Source: Rahnella laticis (GTDB lineage Bacteria > Pseudomonadota > Gammaproteobacteria > Enterobacterales > Enterobacteriaceae). From it: a DNA stretch of 64,000 bases. A model generated the notes under the pieces. It ran no database searches. It saw only the letters and a program-made list of their open reading frames with translations, and was not told where the DNA came from. The position numbers and the translations under genes are program-made. The first letter of the stretch is position 1, and every line of letters starts with the position of its first letter. The stretch spans positions 79,134 to 143,133 of the forward strand of contig NZ_JADOBI010000013.1 in NCBI RefSeq assembly GCF_015644585.1, read 5' to 3'. This document shows positions 1 to 7,972 of this stretch, piece by piece.

Positions 1-303
1 TACAACCAGAACAGGCCGAATCAGTTCAATGAGCATGAGCGGCAGGTGATTGAGAAATTCGGCGACGCCAAAGACCAGTGGTTCAGCAGCTTTATGCTGC
101 GCATCAACGACACCAGTTCGTTCCACCGGCTGTTTGTCGATCCACTCAGCCGCGCGATGTTCAGCTCGGACGGTAAGGATTTCGAATTTATCCGCGAGCA
201 GCGCAGCCGCGGCGTTGATATTCACGACGCGGTGTATGCCCTGGCTAAACGTAAGTTTGCTGATGAAATGGATGAGCTTGAAAACTGGCAGGAGGCTGCA
301 TGA
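1..303 (+). CDS. traC: TraC, conjugative pilus assembly ATPase (3' end only)
   Basis: The reading frame is open from the first base and ends in a TGA, giving the last 100 residues of a longer protein. The visible part ends in a DAVYALAKRKFADEMDELE-type helix and resembles the C-terminus of F TraC, the VirB4-like cytoplasmic ATPase of type IV pilus assembly. The nucleotide-binding motifs lie before the window. The identity rests partly on position: in F, traC is followed by trbI and traW, as here. The stop overlaps the next start in an ATGA, so translation is probably coupled. Confidence 0.82.
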   Translation, partial: YNQNRPNQFNEHERQVIEKFGDAKDQWFSSFMLRINDTSSFHRLFVDPLSRAMFSSDGKDFEFIREQRSRGVDIHDAVYALAKRKFADEMDELENWQEAA

Positions 304-722
304 CGCCCGATACGCTAACCCCGTCTGACCATCAGTCTGTGACCGTCAAAAAACGCAGTAAGCGTCGCAACCGCTGCATTGTGCCGGTGGCTGTTGTTGC
401 CGCCGGGATGATTGCCCTGAATGCCGCCATTGCCCTGCTGCTTATCCAATGGCAGACGCCTGTGACCGTGACCTTTGATATGAAAGGCACCGTTGACCAG
501 TTTATGACGCAGACCGCGCAGCATCAGCTGACGCAGGGTGAGAGTGATGCCCTGACACTGCGTTTTACCACCGCGCTTGACGCCAGCCTGAAAGACTATC
601 AGCACCGCCATGATGCGCTGATTTTAGTCGCGCCGTCCGTGGTGTCGGGCGTGAAGGACATTACTGTCGATATTCAGCGCGACGTGGCCCGCCGGATGCG
701 CGCTGATAAGGACGCCCGATGA
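300..722 (+). CDS. trbI: TrbI, inner-membrane protein of F-type transfer system
   Basis: This 140-residue protein has a basic N-terminus (KKRSKRRNR, about residues 17-25), one membrane helix at about residues 26-50 and a periplasmic domain, the topology of F TrbI (about 128 residues). In F, TrbI is an accessory inner-membrane protein whose overproduction affects pilus length and retraction. It overlaps traC and traW by four bases each. The order traC-trbI-traW-traU matches F, which supports the name more strongly than sequence alone. Confidence 0.8.
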   Translation: MTPDTLTPSDHQSVTVKKRSKRRNRCIVPVAVVAAGMIALNAAIALLLIQWQTPVTVTFDMKGTVDQFMTQTAQHQLTQGESDALTLRFTTALDASLKDYQHRHDALILVAPSVVSGVKDITVDIQRDVARRMRADKDAR

Positions 723-1348
723 AACGCGCCTGCCTGATTGTGCTTTTATGCGGCCTGAGCACAGCCCGCGCCGCTGACCTCGGCACCTGGGGAGATTTAT
801 ACCCCATCGCCGAACCCGACCTGGTCGGCACGATGAAGCAGCGGCTGGGGGACATGGAAAAAAGCGGCGAGCTAGCCCAAAAGCAGGACGAGTTTAAACA
901 GCGGGTGATTGAGAACAGCCTGCGGCCGGCGCCTGTCCGGGGGGTGGCCATCGCTCGGGAGAACACCACGCGCCTCTATGACCCGACCTTTATCGTCAGC
1001 CAGGACATCAGCGACCATCAGGGCCACGTGTTTGCCAAGAAAGGGCAGCGGGTGAACCCGCTCGACAGCGTGCCCTTTGCGCAGACCCTTTACTTTATTG
1101 ACGCCGACGACAAGCGTCAGCTGGCCTGGTTTAAAACGCAAAAGTCCACGACGCTGAGTGCCAAAGTCATTCTGGTCAACGGCGACATTGCGCAGGCCAC
1201 GAAGGCGCTCGGTTCACGCATTTATTTCGATCAGGACGGCGTGCTGACCAAAAAATTTGCGCTGATCGCCGTGCCGGCGCGCGTGACTGCGGCGCCTGAC
1301 GGTGTTCATCTGCAGATTGATACGTTTGCCGTGGAGGGCCAGCCATGA
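719..1348 (+). CDS. traW: TraW, pilus assembly protein
   Basis: The 209-residue product has a cleavable signal peptide (about residues 1-18, ending ARA) and the TraW-family pattern around YDPTFIVSQDI and GQRVNPLD. In F, TraW is a periplasmic protein required for pilus assembly and interacts with TrbC; it is related to the N-terminal part of fused TraW/TrbC proteins. It overlaps trbI and traU by ATGA. Length is close to F TraW (210 residues). The start is fixed by the coupling and by the signal peptide. Confidence 0.93.
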   Translation: MKRACLIVLLCGLSTARAADLGTWGDLYPIAEPDLVGTMKQRLGDMEKSGELAQKQDEFKQRVIENSLRPAPVRGVAIARENTTRLYDPTFIVSQDISDHQGHVFAKKGQRVNPLDSVPFAQTLYFIDADDKRQLAWFKTQKSTTLSAKVILVNGDIAQATKALGSRIYFDQDGVLTKKFALIAVPARVTAAPDGVHLQIDTFAVEGQP

Positions 1349-2331
1349 GCCTGCTGCGCACTTTCACCCTGTTGCTGTTACTGCTGGGCAGCACGCAGAC
1401 GTTAGCTGCAGACCCGCAGTGCGAAGGCCGGTTTGTCAATCCGATCACCGATATCTGCTGGGAGTGCATTTTCCCGATCTCCATCGGCAGCGTCGCCGTG
1501 TCTACCGGCACCGTGGCGGACACCGCCAACCCGGCGAGCCCTATCCAGTTCTGTCCGATGGGCATTTTGTACCGCGTAGGCCTCGCCATTGGCTACTGGG
1601 AACCGATGGCTCTGACGGACGTGACGCGGTCACCGTACTGCATGGTCAATCTGGGCGGTTTTAACCTCAACGTCGGCAAGGTCGGCTCCGGCACGGCGGG
1701 ACAAAGTGACAAGCCGGCGGCCGGCGCGTTTTACCACGTCCACTGGTACAAATATCCGCTGACCTACTGGCTCAATATCATCACCTCCGCCGGTTGCCTG
1801 CAGGGCGGTGACATGGATATCGGCTATCTCTCCGAGCTGGATCCAATGTGGAACGACAGTTCTCTGGGCCTGATTATTTCCCCGGAAGCGATGTTGTTTA
1901 ACAACGTCATTGCGCAGGGCGCCTGCGCGGCGGACGCCATTGCCAGCGCCGTCTATAAACCTATCGATGCGCTGTTCTGGTGTGCCGGTTCGCAGGGCTC
2001 GATGTACCCGTTTTCCGGCTGGGTCTCCAACGAGTTCAGTGCCCTGCAGTCCTCGGTGCTGGTCAGTGAGCGCATGGCGTTCAAGTTGCACCGGCAGGGC
2101 ATGATCATGAACTCCGTCGGCGCCGACACTGCGGTCTGCTTTGAGTATCCGTCCCCTGTCATTCCCAAAGAGCGCTGGCGTTATCAGATGGTCAACATGT
2201 ATCCGGACGTTGTGCAGTGCCACCCGTTCGGGCAGACGGTCATGCGCTGGGAGGCGGGGCACAACCCGCCGAACGGGCGCAAGAACTTCGGTTATCTCAT
2301 CTGGCGTAAGCGCAACTGCGTATTTTTGTAA
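1345..2331 (+). CDS. traU: TraU, conjugal transfer protein
   Basis: The 328-residue protein has an N-terminal signal peptide (cleavage probably after LAA, about residue 22) followed by the TraU pattern CEGRFVNPITDICWECIFP. Many cysteines are spread along the chain, as in F TraU (330 residues), and probably form disulfides in the periplasm. F TraU is needed for DNA transfer more than for pilus formation. The start overlaps the traW stop. The C-terminus ends WRKRNCVFL, close to the usual family end. Confidence 0.95.
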   Translation: MSLLRTFTLLLLLLGSTQTLAADPQCEGRFVNPITDICWECIFPISIGSVAVSTGTVADTANPASPIQFCPMGILYRVGLAIGYWEPMALTDVTRSPYCMVNLGGFNLNVGKVGSGTAGQSDKPAAGAFYHVHWYKYPLTYWLNIITSAGCLQGGDMDIGYLSELDPMWNDSSLGLIISPEAMLFNNVIAQGACAADAIASAVYKPIDALFWCAGSQGSMYPFSGWVSNEFSALQSSVLVSERMAFKLHRQGMIMNSVGADTAVCFEYPSPVIPKERWRYQMVNMYPDVVQCHPFGQTVMRWEAGHNPPNGRKNFGYLIWRKRNCVFL

Positions 2332-2342
2332 GGAAGCAAGTT

Positions 2343-2564
2343 ATGGACAACATCGATCGTATTACCGAACTGGAGCAGGGGCTGTTTGACCTGCGTCTGA
2401 AGGTCATCACCGGTAAATGCCAGCGCCCGTCGGCGCCGTTTTGCACCGAATGCGGCAATGCCATTCCGGCGCGCCGCCGTCAGACGCTTCCGGGCGTGCA
2501 GCTGTGCGTGGGGTGTCAGGAAGTGGCCGAGGTGCGTCAGCGCAATTTCGGGGGGCGCGCATGA
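2343..2564 (+). CDS. TraR/DksA-type C4 zinc-finger protein
   Basis: This 73-residue protein has a helical N-terminus and a four-cysteine zinc finger, CTEC at about residues 38-41 and CVGC at about 62-65, separated by about 20 residues. That is the layout of the short TraR branch of the DksA family, which binds the RNA polymerase secondary channel and mimics DksA with ppGpp. In F, traR lies between traV and traC. Here it sits between traU and trbC, so it has moved or is a separate acquisition. A plausible ribosome site (AAGGAAGCAAGTT) precedes the ATG. Its stop overlaps trbC. Confidence 0.85.
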   Translation: MDNIDRITELEQGLFDLRLKVITGKCQRPSAPFCTECGNAIPARRRQTLPGVQLCVGCQEVAEVRQRNFGGRA

Positions 2565-3178
2565 AAAATTACCGTGCGTTGTTACTGGCCACCCTGTTCA
2601 CCCTGCCGGCCTATGCTGCCGCGGCGTCGGTACAGGACGACCAGCAGTTTATCAACAACCAGCTTCGCGCCGGTGAGGCAATGCGTCATGCACCGGTGCC
2701 GGATTTCTTAAAATCGCTGCCGGGTAATGCGGCGCTTAGCGCCCCGCAACAGTCGTTTATCGAGGGGCTGAGATCTGACACACCGCAGGCTATGCTAGAA
2801 AAGCCGGTGCTACAGGCGCTCTATTTTGTGTCGTTCTCAATGCCCGAAGGCGGGCTGAAGGCGCTGGTTCTGGAGGCTGACCGCCTGCGCATCCCGGCCA
2901 CGCTGCGCGGGCTGGTTAACAACGACTTTCGCCAGACCGCGAATGCGGTACTCAAACTGGTGAATGATGATAAACGCGGCGGCGTTCAGGTTGACCCGAC
3001 CGCCTACAAGACCTTCGGCATTACGGCGGTCCCCGCGCTGGTGGTGACATGCAACGGTCACTTTGACCGCGTCGGGGGAAACATTGCGCCGGTGCAGGCG
3101 CTGCGCAAAATTGCCGAATCTGGCGAGTGCAGTGCGGTCGCGAAACAGCTACTGCTGGCGGCGGGAGAATCGCGATGA
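2561..3178 (+). CDS. trbC: TrbC, periplasmic pilus assembly protein
   Basis: The chosen ATG gives 205 residues with a signal peptide (LLLATLFTLPAYAAA) and overlaps the zinc-finger stop by ATGA; the frame is open further upstream but those codons lie inside the preceding gene. The body carries the TrbC pattern LYFVSFSMPEGGL and a thioredoxin-like VDPTAYKTFGITAVPALVV segment without an active CXXC. F TrbC (about 212 residues) is needed for F pilus assembly and works with TraW. Confidence 0.92.
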   Translation: MKNYRALLLATLFTLPAYAAAASVQDDQQFINNQLRAGEAMRHAPVPDFLKSLPGNAALSAPQQSFIEGLRSDTPQAMLEKPVLQALYFVSFSMPEGGLKALVLEADRLRIPATLRGLVNNDFRQTANAVLKLVNDDKRGGVQVDPTAYKTFGITAVPALVVTCNGHFDRVGGNIAPVQALRKIAESGECSAVAKQLLLAAGESR

Positions 3179-5022
3179 ATAAAGGTGCGCTTCTCTTTCT
3201 GATGTGTTCTGCCATTACGGCGCTGGCGACCCACGCTAACGATCAGTACAACGCAGGTTCAGGGTATGCCAGCAGCATTAAAGACCGCAGCGGGAAGACC
3301 ATTACCGCGTTTGATCCGTCCGCCGTGCTGCCTGATTACACGGCGAATCCTGCAGAGTCCGGTTACTACGGCGGCGTGACGGCGGGTAGCACCAACCTCG
3401 ATACGCAAGGTAATCAGGCGCTGGCCACCAGTGAGGCGGGCAAGGCCATCACCGACTCGATACTCAATAATCCGAAAGACCCCATCTCAATGGACGCGCC
3501 GTTTATCAGCGCCGGAACGGACGCGCAGGCCAGCGCCGAAAGCGTCACCAACGGCTCCTTTGACGGCTGTGAGGCGCAGCAGGTCAGCAAAACCGAATAC
3601 ACCACGCACATCTGTGAGCGGGATATTAACGTGACGCGCACCTGCACCCGCGATGCCACCACCACCGGCCAATACTATCCGGTCAACGTGCAGAAGACGC
3701 TGCAAATCACCCAGTTTTCTTACAACAAAGAGAGCGGGCGCCTGCGTGCCGATTTTGTCTCACCGGTCACCGGCACGGTGCTGGCCGCCAGCTTTGATTT
3801 TGTTTTCGCCGTGTCGACCGGCGGTTATACGCAGAGCACGACGATTTCCCTGCTGGGCACGTCGATAACGGTGCCGAAATACGGCAACGGCAGCTACGGA
3901 CTGAATGCCACGAATTACGCCCTGACGGCCGGGCAAACGCAGAGCGTCTATTTCGTTGTAAACCAGAGTCAGCATCAGGACACGTTTTTAAACGGCGTGC
4001 TCAACAACCTGAACAGCGGCAAAACCACCTTCGTACTCAACCTGACCGTGATGCTTCAGGAGCAGGAGTGGCGGGGTCAGCCCGCCTGGCCTGGCGCGTG
4101 CGCACTCTCGCAGGAAGTGGGCGCTGCGCTGGTCAGCAGCACCTGCTCCGTGGGCGGCGGCGAGCGTCAGGTTGTGGTCGACGGCGTTGCGCACAACGTG
4201 TACAGCGACTGCTGGCAGTACACCGACACCTACCGTACGCAGGAGGCCGATGAGGGTTCCTGTGCCACCTATGCCGCCAATTCCGCCTGCACGCTGGCCA
4301 CCCAGCAATGTGCGTATTCGCTTGACGGCATCTGCCTGCATCAGAACGTGACCTACAGCTGTGAGGAGAAAATCACCGGCTCGGGCATGGTCTGCGGCGG
4401 CGAATTCTTCTGTACCGAAGGCACCTGTGCGCAGGCGGTGAACGGCCAGAGCGACAGCTTCCAGAAAGCGGTCTCCCAGCTGGCCGCCGTGGCCGCCGCG
4501 GGTCAGGACGTCGCGGAAATGAACGACGTGAACGTCAGCGCCTTTACCGGCCGCGGCCAGTCGTGCCGCAAGGCGGCGGTGGGCTTTAATAACTGCTGCA
4601 AAGCCTCCGGCTGGGGCAGCGACATCGGGCTGGCCAACTGCAGCAGCGATGAAAAAGCGCTGGGCAAGGCGAAAGAGCGCCTGCTGACCGTGGACGTCGG
4701 CGAATACTGCAGCAAGAAAGTGCTGGGCGTGTGCCTGGAGAAAAAGCGCAGCTACTGCGTGTTCGACTCCAAGCTTGCCCAGATTGTGCAGCAGCAGGGG
4801 CGTCAGTGGCAGCTGGGTATCGGCTTTGGTTCAGCCGAATCCCCGAACTGTTCCGGGATAAACGTCGCGCAGCTGCAGGCGCTGAACTTCGCCATCATGG
4901 ATTTTAAAAACTTCTATGCCGATCTGGAAAACGGTTCGGCCATCCCGGACGACGATGCCCTGGCCGGGCGTATCAAAGAGCAGGTTGCCGCGCAGATGCA
5001 GCAGGCGGGAGGCGGAAAATGA
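3175..5022 (+). CDS. traN: TraN, outer-membrane mating-pair stabilisation protein
   Basis: Starting at the ATG overlapping the trbC stop gives 615 residues with a signal peptide ending at about ATHA. The protein is very cysteine-rich, especially in the C-terminal half (CSVGGG, CAYSLDGICLHQ, CEEKITGSGMVCGGEFFC, CRKAAVGFNNCC), typical of TraN. F TraN (602 residues) is an outer-membrane adhesin that stabilises mating pairs by binding a recipient porin, and the variable N-terminal half sets receptor preference. That half (about residues 150-330 here) would be the place to look for host specificity. Confidence 0.95.
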   Translation: MNKGALLFLMCSAITALATHANDQYNAGSGYASSIKDRSGKTITAFDPSAVLPDYTANPAESGYYGGVTAGSTNLDTQGNQALATSEAGKAITDSILNNPKDPISMDAPFISAGTDAQASAESVTNGSFDGCEAQQVSKTEYTTHICERDINVTRTCTRDATTTGQYYPVNVQKTLQITQFSYNKESGRLRADFVSPVTGTVLAASFDFVFAVSTGGYTQSTTISLLGTSITVPKYGNGSYGLNATNYALTAGQTQSVYFVVNQSQHQDTFLNGVLNNLNSGKTTFVLNLTVMLQEQEWRGQPAWPGACALSQEVGAALVSSTCSVGGGERQVVVDGVAHNVYSDCWQYTDTYRTQEADEGSCATYAANSACTLATQQCAYSLDGICLHQNVTYSCEEKITGSGMVCGGEFFCTEGTCAQAVNGQSDSFQKAVSQLAAVAAAGQDVAEMNDVNVSAFTGRGQSCRKAAVGFNNCCKASGWGSDIGLANCSSDEKALGKAKERLLTVDVGEYCSKKVLGVCLEKKRSYCVFDSKLAQIVQQQGRQWQLGIGFGSAESPNCSGINVAQLQALNFAIMDFKNFYADLENGSAIPDDDALAGRIKEQVAAQMQQAGGGK

Positions 5023-5774
5023 GACGCGCACTCTGTCTGCTCCCCCTGCTGCTAACGGTCACGTCTGTACACGGCGACCAGCCGGCGCTGAACGATTCGG
5101 TCGGCTGGCACTGGTACAACGAGCCGCAGGAAGAAGATGAGCCCGAACTGACGACACCGGCGCCTGCACCTGCCATGACGCCGTCAGAGCAAAAGGCGCA
5201 GCTGCAGCAGGCGACGAAAGCCGCGCTGGACACCGCCATTTTGTACCCGACGCCGCAGAACTTTAAGCGCTACATGACATTGCAGAACTTCTGGACGGGC
5301 AAGGCGGGCGAGTTCAGCCAGTCGGCCAAGCAGGCCATGCTGATGTACCCGGAACTGGACTACAACCTGAAGTTCAGCCACTACAACGGCACGGTGCCCG
5401 CGCAGCTGCAGGCCGATAAGGCAAAGGCAAAAGACGCCATTGCCCGACTCACCACCGACCACGGCCTGTTCTTCTTTTACCGGGGTAAAGAGCCGCGCGA
5501 CAGCCTGCTGGCCAGCCTGGTGAAAGACTTCTGCGCTGAGAATGGCATCAGCCTGATGGCCATCAGCGTGGACGGGGCAATCAGCCCGACGCTGCCGCAA
5601 AGTCGCACTGATACCGGTCAGGCTCAGAGAATGGGCATCCGCTATTTTCCTGCGTTGTTTCTGGTCAACCCGCGTGATGAAAGCTATCAGCCGGTGGCCT
5701 ACGGGTTTATCACGCCCGATGACCTGTCGAAGCAGTTTTTAAACGTGGCCACCGGCTTTAAGCCGAACTTTTAA
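5019..5774 (+). CDS. traF: TraF, periplasmic pilus assembly protein
   Basis: The 251-residue product has a signal peptide (about residues 1-20) and a C-terminal thioredoxin-like domain. As in F TraF (247 residues), that domain has no CXXC: the position reads YRGKEPRDSLL. Conserved WHWYNEP near residue 31 and FPALFLVNP near residue 210 fit the family. It is required for F pilus assembly in the periplasm. The start overlaps the traN stop by ATGA. Confidence 0.94.
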   Translation: MRRALCLLPLLLTVTSVHGDQPALNDSVGWHWYNEPQEEDEPELTTPAPAPAMTPSEQKAQLQQATKAALDTAILYPTPQNFKRYMTLQNFWTGKAGEFSQSAKQAMLMYPELDYNLKFSHYNGTVPAQLQADKAKAKDAIARLTTDHGLFFFYRGKEPRDSLLASLVKDFCAENGISLMAISVDGAISPTLPQSRTDTGQAQRMGIRYFPALFLVNPRDESYQPVAYGFITPDDLSKQFLNVATGFKPNF

Positions 5775-5785
5775 GGGACTAAATC

Positions 5786-6328
5786 ATGATGCGTAAACGT
5801 ATTAAAACGGCCTGCCTATCGGCACTTTTACTGAGCGTCACCGCGCAGGCGTCGACCTGGGATGACATCCGGGCGATAGAGGCGGAGAAAGGAAATCCTT
5901 CCACGTCAGCACCGGTTGAGACGGTTAACCCCGCCGTAAAACCGGCCCGCTGGTCGACACTGACCAACGGCCAGCGCGTCAACCTGGCCGACTGGCGGGT
6001 GGTGGTCTTCATGCAGTCCACCTGCGCGTACTGCCACCGGTTTGACCCGATGCTGAAAGCGTTCTCGGAGGAAAGCGGTCTGTCGGTGACGGCGTTCAGC
6101 CTCGATGCAAAGGGTGATGATGCCTTTCCTGATGCCCTGCAGGCGACGCCGGAAGTGATGGTGCAGTTCTTCACGCCGGGCATGCCGGTGGCCACGCCGA
6201 CCACGTTTTTAGTCAACGTTCATACGCTGGCCACCTATCCGCTGCTGCAGGGCGCGGTGGATAAACCGGCGCTGGCGTCCCGTCTGGATGAAGTGTTTCA
6301 GGTGGCGATGAGCGGGAGAGTGAAATGA
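5786..6328 (+). CDS. trbB: TrbB, periplasmic thiol-disulfide isomerase
   Basis: The 180-residue protein has a signal peptide and a thioredoxin fold with the redox-active motif CAYC (about residues 81-84, in MQSTCAYCHRFDP) and a cis-Pro region ATPTTFLVN. F TrbB (181 residues) is a DsbC-like isomerase that helps fold the disulfide-rich Tra proteins. Two ATG codons follow each other at the start, and the first was used. It overlaps the next gene by ATGA. TraU, TraN and TraH, all cysteine-containing, are the likely clients. Confidence 0.93.
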   Translation: MMRKRIKTACLSALLLSVTAQASTWDDIRAIEAEKGNPSTSAPVETVNPAVKPARWSTLTNGQRVNLADWRVVVFMQSTCAYCHRFDPMLKAFSEESGLSVTAFSLDAKGDDAFPDALQATPEVMVQFFTPGMPVATPTTFLVNVHTLATYPLLQGAVDKPALASRLDEVFQVAMSGRVK

Positions 6329-6618
6329 GGTTTTCTTTCTACATAAAACAGCCGGGCAGTCAGCCGGACTCGCTGTTTAAAACGCTGTCGCTGTATCTGA
6401 TTTTAGCGGGGCTAGTCGTGATGGTATTAGCGGCGTTTTCAATGGGTGTCTGGGGACACTGGTCAACGTTGTTATTACCCCGTCTGTCGACGCAATGGCT
6501 GGTCTGGGGGGCAAGGGGTATAGGGCTGGGCTGCACGGGACTGATGCTGCATGACATCGTTCGGTTTATGACGAACCGGTGGCAGAAATACCACCAGCGC
6601 AAAGGCGGCACACGATGA
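6325..6618 (+). CDS. Small two-helix membrane protein in the traQ position
   Basis: The 97-residue protein has two predicted membrane helices (about residues 24-48 and 54-78) and a basic C-terminus (RWQKYHQRKGGTR). F carries traQ, a pilin-insertion chaperone of 94 residues with a similar topology, in the traF-traH interval. Sequence likeness to F TraQ is not evident to me, so the function is inferred from place, size and topology only. It overlaps trbB and traH. Confidence 0.6.
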   Translation: MRFSFYIKQPGSQPDSLFKTLSLYLILAGLVVMVLAAFSMGVWGHWSTLLLPRLSTQWLVWGARGIGLGCTGLMLHDIVRFMTNRWQKYHQRKGGTR

Positions 6619-7970
6619 AGAGAGCGACACTCACCTGTCTTATCGGCTTGCTGTTCGCCTCACCGGCTTACGCGGATGTGAACAGCGACATGAACAACTT
6701 CTTCGGCAAGCTGGGCTTTGACGGCAACACGTCCCGACCGCAGGTCTGGCAGGGACAGGCCGCGGGCTACGCCAGCGGTGGCTCGATGTATATGCGCACC
6801 TCCGTGCGGCAAATTCAGATGGTCTCATTGTCGCTGCCCAGCATGAGTGCTGGCTGCGGTGGGATTGATGCCTATCTGGGTTCTTTTTCACACATCAACG
6901 GCGAAGAACTGCAGCGGTTCGTGAAGCAAATTATGGGCAACGCTGCGGGCTACTTTTTTGACCTGGCCCTGCAGACCACCGTACCGGAAATGAAGCAGGC
7001 CAAGGACTTTCTGCAAAAGCTGGCCTCCGATGTGAACAGCGCCAATATGTCGAGCTGTCAGGCGGCGCAGGGAATTGTCGGCGGGCTGTTTCCGCGCACG
7101 GCGGTGAGTCAGAAAAAGGTGTGCCAGGACATCGCTGGCGAAAGTAACCTGTTCTCCGACTGGGCGGCATCTCAGCAGGGCTGCACGGTGGGCGGCAGCT
7201 ATGACAGCGTCACCAATAAGGCCAGCGACAAGACCAAAGACCAGGTTATGAAAAACAAAAACGTGATGTGGGACGCTATTAAAGAAAAGGGCATGTTCAG
7301 CAGCAATCAGACGCTGGCGGAGTTTGCGATGAGCCTGACCGGCTCGCTGATTTATGACGCCAACGGCCAGATAAAGATCCTGTCGCCGATCACCACTAAC
7401 GAAGACGTGCTGAAAGCGATGATGAACGGCGGTAACGCGACCATCTACGCCTGCGACAGCAGCGATCTGTGCCTTAACCCGAGACTGACCAGTATCACTA
7501 TCAGCGCAACTAACTCCATGAACGGCCAGGTGATCGCCCTGCTTAAGAGCATTCAAAACAAGGCGGTGACTGATGATCCGTTGTCCGTGGCTGAAAAGGG
7601 CTTTCTGGAAGCCACTAGCATTCCGGTGCTGCGTTATTTGGTCGATCCGTTGTCAGTCAATATCGGCCCCGCCGTGGTGTACCAGCTGGCCGATTACATC
7701 GGCTACGACATCATGATGCAGTACATGAATGAAATGATTAAGCAGGTTCGTACCCTGATCGGCGGGAAAAGCTATCCGGGCGAGGTTGCCGATCAGCTGG
7801 ATAAAAGCCTGACGCAGGCGACCACGCTTATCGCCGAACTGCAGACGCGGGTGCAGATAAAACAGGACGCCTTGATGGCAGTAGAGCGGCAGATGAGTTA
7901 CCTACGCCAACAGGTCTCAAGCCGTCTTATTCAGCGCTATCAGGGCAACTACCGGTATACGGGAGAATAA
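6615..7970 (+). CDS. traH: TraH, conjugative relaxosome/pilus assembly protein
   Basis: The ATG overlapping the previous stop gives 451 residues with a signal peptide ending ASPAYA. The N-terminus carries the TraH pattern DMNNFFGKLGF and GQAAGYASGGSMYMRT, and the C-terminus is a coiled-coil-like stretch (about residues 385-440). F TraH (458 residues) is a periplasmic/outer-membrane-associated protein needed for pilus assembly and it interacts with TraF, TraU and TraW. It is separated from traG by two bases. Confidence 0.95.
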   Translation: MKRATLTCLIGLLFASPAYADVNSDMNNFFGKLGFDGNTSRPQVWQGQAAGYASGGSMYMRTSVRQIQMVSLSLPSMSAGCGGIDAYLGSFSHINGEELQRFVKQIMGNAAGYFFDLALQTTVPEMKQAKDFLQKLASDVNSANMSSCQAAQGIVGGLFPRTAVSQKKVCQDIAGESNLFSDWAASQQGCTVGGSYDSVTNKASDKTKDQVMKNKNVMWDAIKEKGMFSSNQTLAEFAMSLTGSLIYDANGQIKILSPITTNEDVLKAMMNGGNATIYACDSSDLCLNPRLTSITISATNSMNGQVIALLKSIQNKAVTDDPLSVAEKGFLEATSIPVLRYLVDPLSVNIGPAVVYQLADYIGYDIMMQYMNEMIKQVRTLIGGKSYPGEVADQLDKSLTQATTLIAELQTRVQIKQDALMAVERQMSYLRQQVSSRLIQRYQGNYRYTGE

Positions 7971-7972
7971 AT

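Noticed and set aside
3127..3174. Earlier start for traN
   Set aside because: It would lie inside trbC and place extra residues before a good signal peptide.
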